The notes under the pieces were generated by a model. The model worked only from the letters and a program-made list of their open reading frames with translations. It searched no databases and was not told where the DNA came from. DNA of 7,347 nucleotides, taken from the NCBI GenBank assembly GCA_016212785.1, contig JACRDW010000015.1:1-7347 (forward strand). Direction: 5' to 3'. The DNA comes from Methanobacteriota archaeon (GTDB lineage Archaea > Hydrothermarchaeota > Hydrothermarchaeia > Hydrothermarchaeales > JACRDW01). Position 1 is the stretch's first letter. Every line of letters begins with the position of its first letter. The position numbers and the translations under genes were made by a program. Positions 5,421-7,347 of this stretch are shown piece by piece.

Positions 5421-7096
5421 ACGAGCTCCAAAAACTGCCTTGCTTTGTCTGAGATTTTTATGCTTTTTATCTCTTCCAGACCTTCCAGCTTCTCCGGAGG
5501 TATGACGTCGTCCCTGCCGAGCCTTATTATCACTTTGAGCACTTCCTCCAGCTCTGCCACTTCCGCAGAAACGATGCCTGCCGAAGTCTCGAGATTCATG
5601 TTAGAGGAAAGGTACAGCGAAATTCCGCCAACCGCTCTGCTCGAGGTCACCTTGAGATAATCCTGCAAAATGTCCTCGAGCTCAAATTTTTTAAATACCA
5701 TGTCATGGGCGTTATCAATGCCCATCACGCTGCCGTCTATGAATCTTCTAATCGCAGATATTATATACTCTTCTTTTAATATCGCGAGAGCTTTCTCCAG
5801 TTGGTCCCTCTGCGGAACCGGCTGCAGGCCGGGAAATATGCTTGCGTACCTGCGCTCTCTGTAAGGCTTTATAAGTAAGAATTTAAATATATCCCATGCA
5901 AAAAGCGCAATCGGAATCTTGATTAAAGTTTCCTTTCTAATCTGCCTCCTATAATTTATAGCTTCCTCGAGTTCGGGAATTAAATTTCCGCGCTTGTCCA
6001 TCAGCCCGGCTTTTTTCAGCTCCTCGTCCAGCTCCTCCATCAGCTCCATCCTTTCCTCTGCTATTCTCGCATCCATCGAAAATGTCGGGGGCAGCACGCC
6101 GTACATCTTTAACTCTATTTTTTTCCTCAAGCGCTCGTACTCTTTCAATTTTTCGACATCCACTTTCTGCTCCAGCAGGAAATCCAGGATTTCCTCTCCC
6201 TTCTCCTTCAAAATTTTTGTATAGGCGATAGCCAGCGCCTGCCTGTTGTAGCGGCCGCTGACAAGTATGTTGCGCTCGTGGTGGTAGCGTATGTGCTCGA
6301 TTACAATGCGTCCGTACTTCTGCCTGAGAACGCCTTCATAATCCAATTTTGAGCCTTTGTCTATCTCAACCTGCTCCTTCTTCGTCACCCATCTTCCATT
6401 CTCCACAGCTTTGAATACAACGGTTGCAGACTTTATCCTTCCTCTCTTCTTTTCTCTCAGAACCTCTATGAGCCCCCTGTAACCTATTTTTTCGGTTGGC
6501 GTAAATCTCGATATTTCATCCGTAAATTCTCCTCCAAAAGACAGGTAGGGCAGGATTTCCATTCTGTAAATGCCGGTCTCGTTCACCCGCAATTTGGGCT
6601 CAGAATTACACTTCGGGCAGATGAACGTGCCGTTTTTTTCTATAATCTTGGTAGCTTCCTTTCCCTTGGTTATCACGCCGCACTTGCTGCAGTCAAAGGA
6701 CACGAACTCTTCCAAGTGACCCACAGCTATGTTGTGCGAGGCTATCGCGGATTTGGTTCTTTCGAAACTGCCTTTTCTGAAGGAAGCATCTGTCCTGAAG
6801 AACATCTTGTGCCTCGCAACATCTCTCTGGTCCTCGACGTCTTCCCTGCGGTAGCTCTGCTTTCCGAGAGGTGAGTCGTACCTGCTCATTCCCAGGGCAA
6901 AATAAGGAGAATCAAAACCTTTCTGCTCCATTTCATCCTTTAATTTTTTTAATTCCTTCAGATTATTTATCAATTTCAGGTATAGCACTTCAAAGTACCT
7001 TTTCTCGGTCTTTAACCTATCTAAATCTATTTTTAACTCTAAGGATATTCCGTCGAGGAACTCCACAACTCTGCTCAGCAAAGGCGCTTCTATCAT
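5414..7096 (-). CDS. Archaeal zinc-ribbon protein of unknown function (DUF530-like)
   Basis: This 560-aa soluble protein has no signal peptide or clear membrane segment. The N-terminus (about 8-60) is helical and charged, possibly coiled coil. A zinc ribbon follows: C136-x2-C139 (CSKCG) and C160-x2-C163 (CPKCN), 20 residues apart. The next block contains YRMEILPYLSFGGEF (177-191) and GLIEVLREKKRGRIKSATVV (208-227), then GRWVTKK, IRYHHER and RQALAIAY (285-292). This matches my memory of the archaeal DUF530 family found in methanogens, whose function is unknown. The C-terminal half (about 300-560) is mostly helical with many Glu/Lys; residues about 391-408 are more hydrophobic but too polar for a confident membrane helix. 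ATG 7096 has a GAGGGGT SD 4 nt upstream. It is first in a two-gene operon with the DUF1699-like HTH gene. A nucleic-acid role is inference from the zinc ribbon, basic stretches and partner. Confidence 0.8.
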   Translation of the reverse strand: MIEAPLLSRVVEFLDGISLELKIDLDRLKTEKRYFEVLYLKLINNLKELKKLKDEMEQKGFDSPYFALGMSRYDSPLGKQSYRREDVEDQRDVARHKMFFRTDASFRKGSFERTKSAIASHNIAVGHLEEFVSFDCSKCGVITKGKEATKIIEKNGTFICPKCNSEPKLRVNETGIYRMEILPYLSFGGEFTDEISRFTPTEKIGYRGLIEVLREKKRGRIKSATVVFKAVENGRWVTKKEQVEIDKGSKLDYEGVLRQKYGRIVIEHIRYHHERNILVSGRYNRQALAIAYTKILKEKGEEILDFLLEQKVDVEKLKEYERLRKKIELKMYGVLPPTFSMDARIAEERMELMEELDEELKKAGLMDKRGNLIPELEEAINYRRQIRKETLIKIPIALFAWDIFKFLLIKPYRERRYASIFPGLQPVPQRDQLEKALAILKEEYIISAIRRFIDGSVMGIDNAHDMVFKKFELEDILQDYLKVTSSRAVGGISLYLSSNMNLETSAGIVSAEVAELEEVLKVIIRLGRDDVIPPEKLEGLEEIKSIKISDKARQFLELVR

Positions 7097-7132
7097 GCTT
7101 ACCCCTCTCAGCCCAAATGAAAAGAGCGGAGA

Positions 7133-7154
7133 TATAACTCTAACGACGGTTATA
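7133..7154. repeat. Inverted repeat near the divergent promoter (possible operator)
   Basis: TATAAC (7133-7138) and GTTATA (7149-7154) are inverted around 10 nt. They sit between the probable TATA box and the start of the - strand operon, where a dimeric repressor could bind. The AT-rich composition makes chance a real alternative. Confidence 0.35.
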
Positions 7155-7172
7155 ATATATGTATTTTTTGCT
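7151..7172 (-). promoter_or_regulatory. Probable promoter of the zinc-ribbon/HTH operon
   Basis: The - strand reads AGCAAAAAATACATATATTATA here, an A-rich BRE-like stretch followed by a TATA-like element. Initiation about 25 nt downstream would leave a leader of about 30 nt with the SD at 7107-7101. Confidence 0.4.
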
Positions 7173-7185
7173 TAAAAAGATATCT

Positions 7186-7200
7186 GAAAAAAATTATATT
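7186..7200 (+). promoter_or_regulatory. Probable promoter of the gene starting at 7224
   Basis: GAAAAAAATTATATT is a BRE-plus-TATA-like element whose centre is about 27 nt before ATG 7224. Since that ATG has no SD, the transcript may be leaderless. Confidence 0.45.
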
Positions 7201-7223
7201 GCATAACAATAAAAAAAATAAGC

Positions 7224-7347
7224 ATGCCCGCTACTTCGGAAGACCGCATACTGCTCCTGCTTTCGATAAAAGAGACCGGAAAGATAATCGACCTCAAGCA
7301 CATCGCAGAGAAGACAGTAAGAGATGAAAAAGAAATTTCAGAAGCAG
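7224..7347 (+). CDS. Start of a hypothetical protein, possible winged-helix N-terminus (3' cut by the window)
   Basis: Only the first 41 codons are present. ATG 7224 follows AT-rich DNA with a TATA-like element about 27 nt upstream and no SD. The frame then stays open to the window end. The visible sequence has a hydrophobic helix (EDRILLLLSIKETGK, 6-20), then IIDLKHIAEKT and DEKEISEA, which could be helices of an HTH or winged-helix fold. This similarity is weak, and I do not assign a family. It is divergent from the zinc-ribbon/HTH operon and shares a 127-bp intergenic region with it, so common regulation is possible. Confidence 0.55.
   Translation, partial: MPATSEDRILLLLSIKETGKIIDLKHIAEKTVRDEKEISEA

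Noticed and set aside
5382..5660. 92-aa + strand frame, with similar Ser-rich frames at 5670-5864, 5994-6224 and 6871-7137
   Set aside because: These are antisense shadows of the zinc-ribbon gene, rich in Ser because they mirror Glu/Lys codons.

Overview
The window reads as archaeal chromosome. The signs are a tRNA gene with no encoded CCA, Shine-Dalgarno (SD) sites of the GAGGTGAT type, AT-rich BRE/TATA-like promoters, and two families I recall as archaeal (DUF530-like and DUF1699-like). Family content suggests an anaerobic euryarchaeote related to methanogens, ANME or Archaeoglobi. That placement is inference and was not tested.

Bases 1-4597 (+ strand) are the end of a respiratory complex I-type operon. 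It holds the 3' part of a NuoL/MrpD-like antiporter subunit, then complete nuoM and nuoN. The three are packed with a 5-nt gap and a 4-nt overlap. Together they are the antiporter-like arm that couples electron transfer to H+ or Na+ translocation (Nuo/Fpo/Fqo type). Two small unrecognised genes follow directly. The first (3983-4398) is split by a -1 frame change at a run of seven A. The second (4370-4597) overlaps it by 29 nt and has its own SD.

Bases 4602-4674 (- strand) are a tRNA-Asn(GUU) converging on that operon. About 330 bp without a protein gene follow (4675-5007). This stretch is dense in perfect short inverted repeats, and part of it lies between two copies of a 13-bp direct repeat. 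The right-hand copy contains the stop codon of the next gene.

Bases 5008-7096 (- strand) are a two-gene, translationally coupled operon. A 560-aa zinc-ribbon protein resembling DUF530 comes first. A 133-aa DUF1699-like protein with a C-terminal GRPR plus helix-turn-helix module follows. Bases 7097-7223 are a divergent promoter region with an inverted repeat over the probable - strand promoter. From 7224 a new + strand gene begins and runs off the window.

The likeliest new biology is the small frameshifted gene tied to the complex I operon, the hairpin-rich spacer, and the uncharacterised zinc-ribbon/HTH gene pair.
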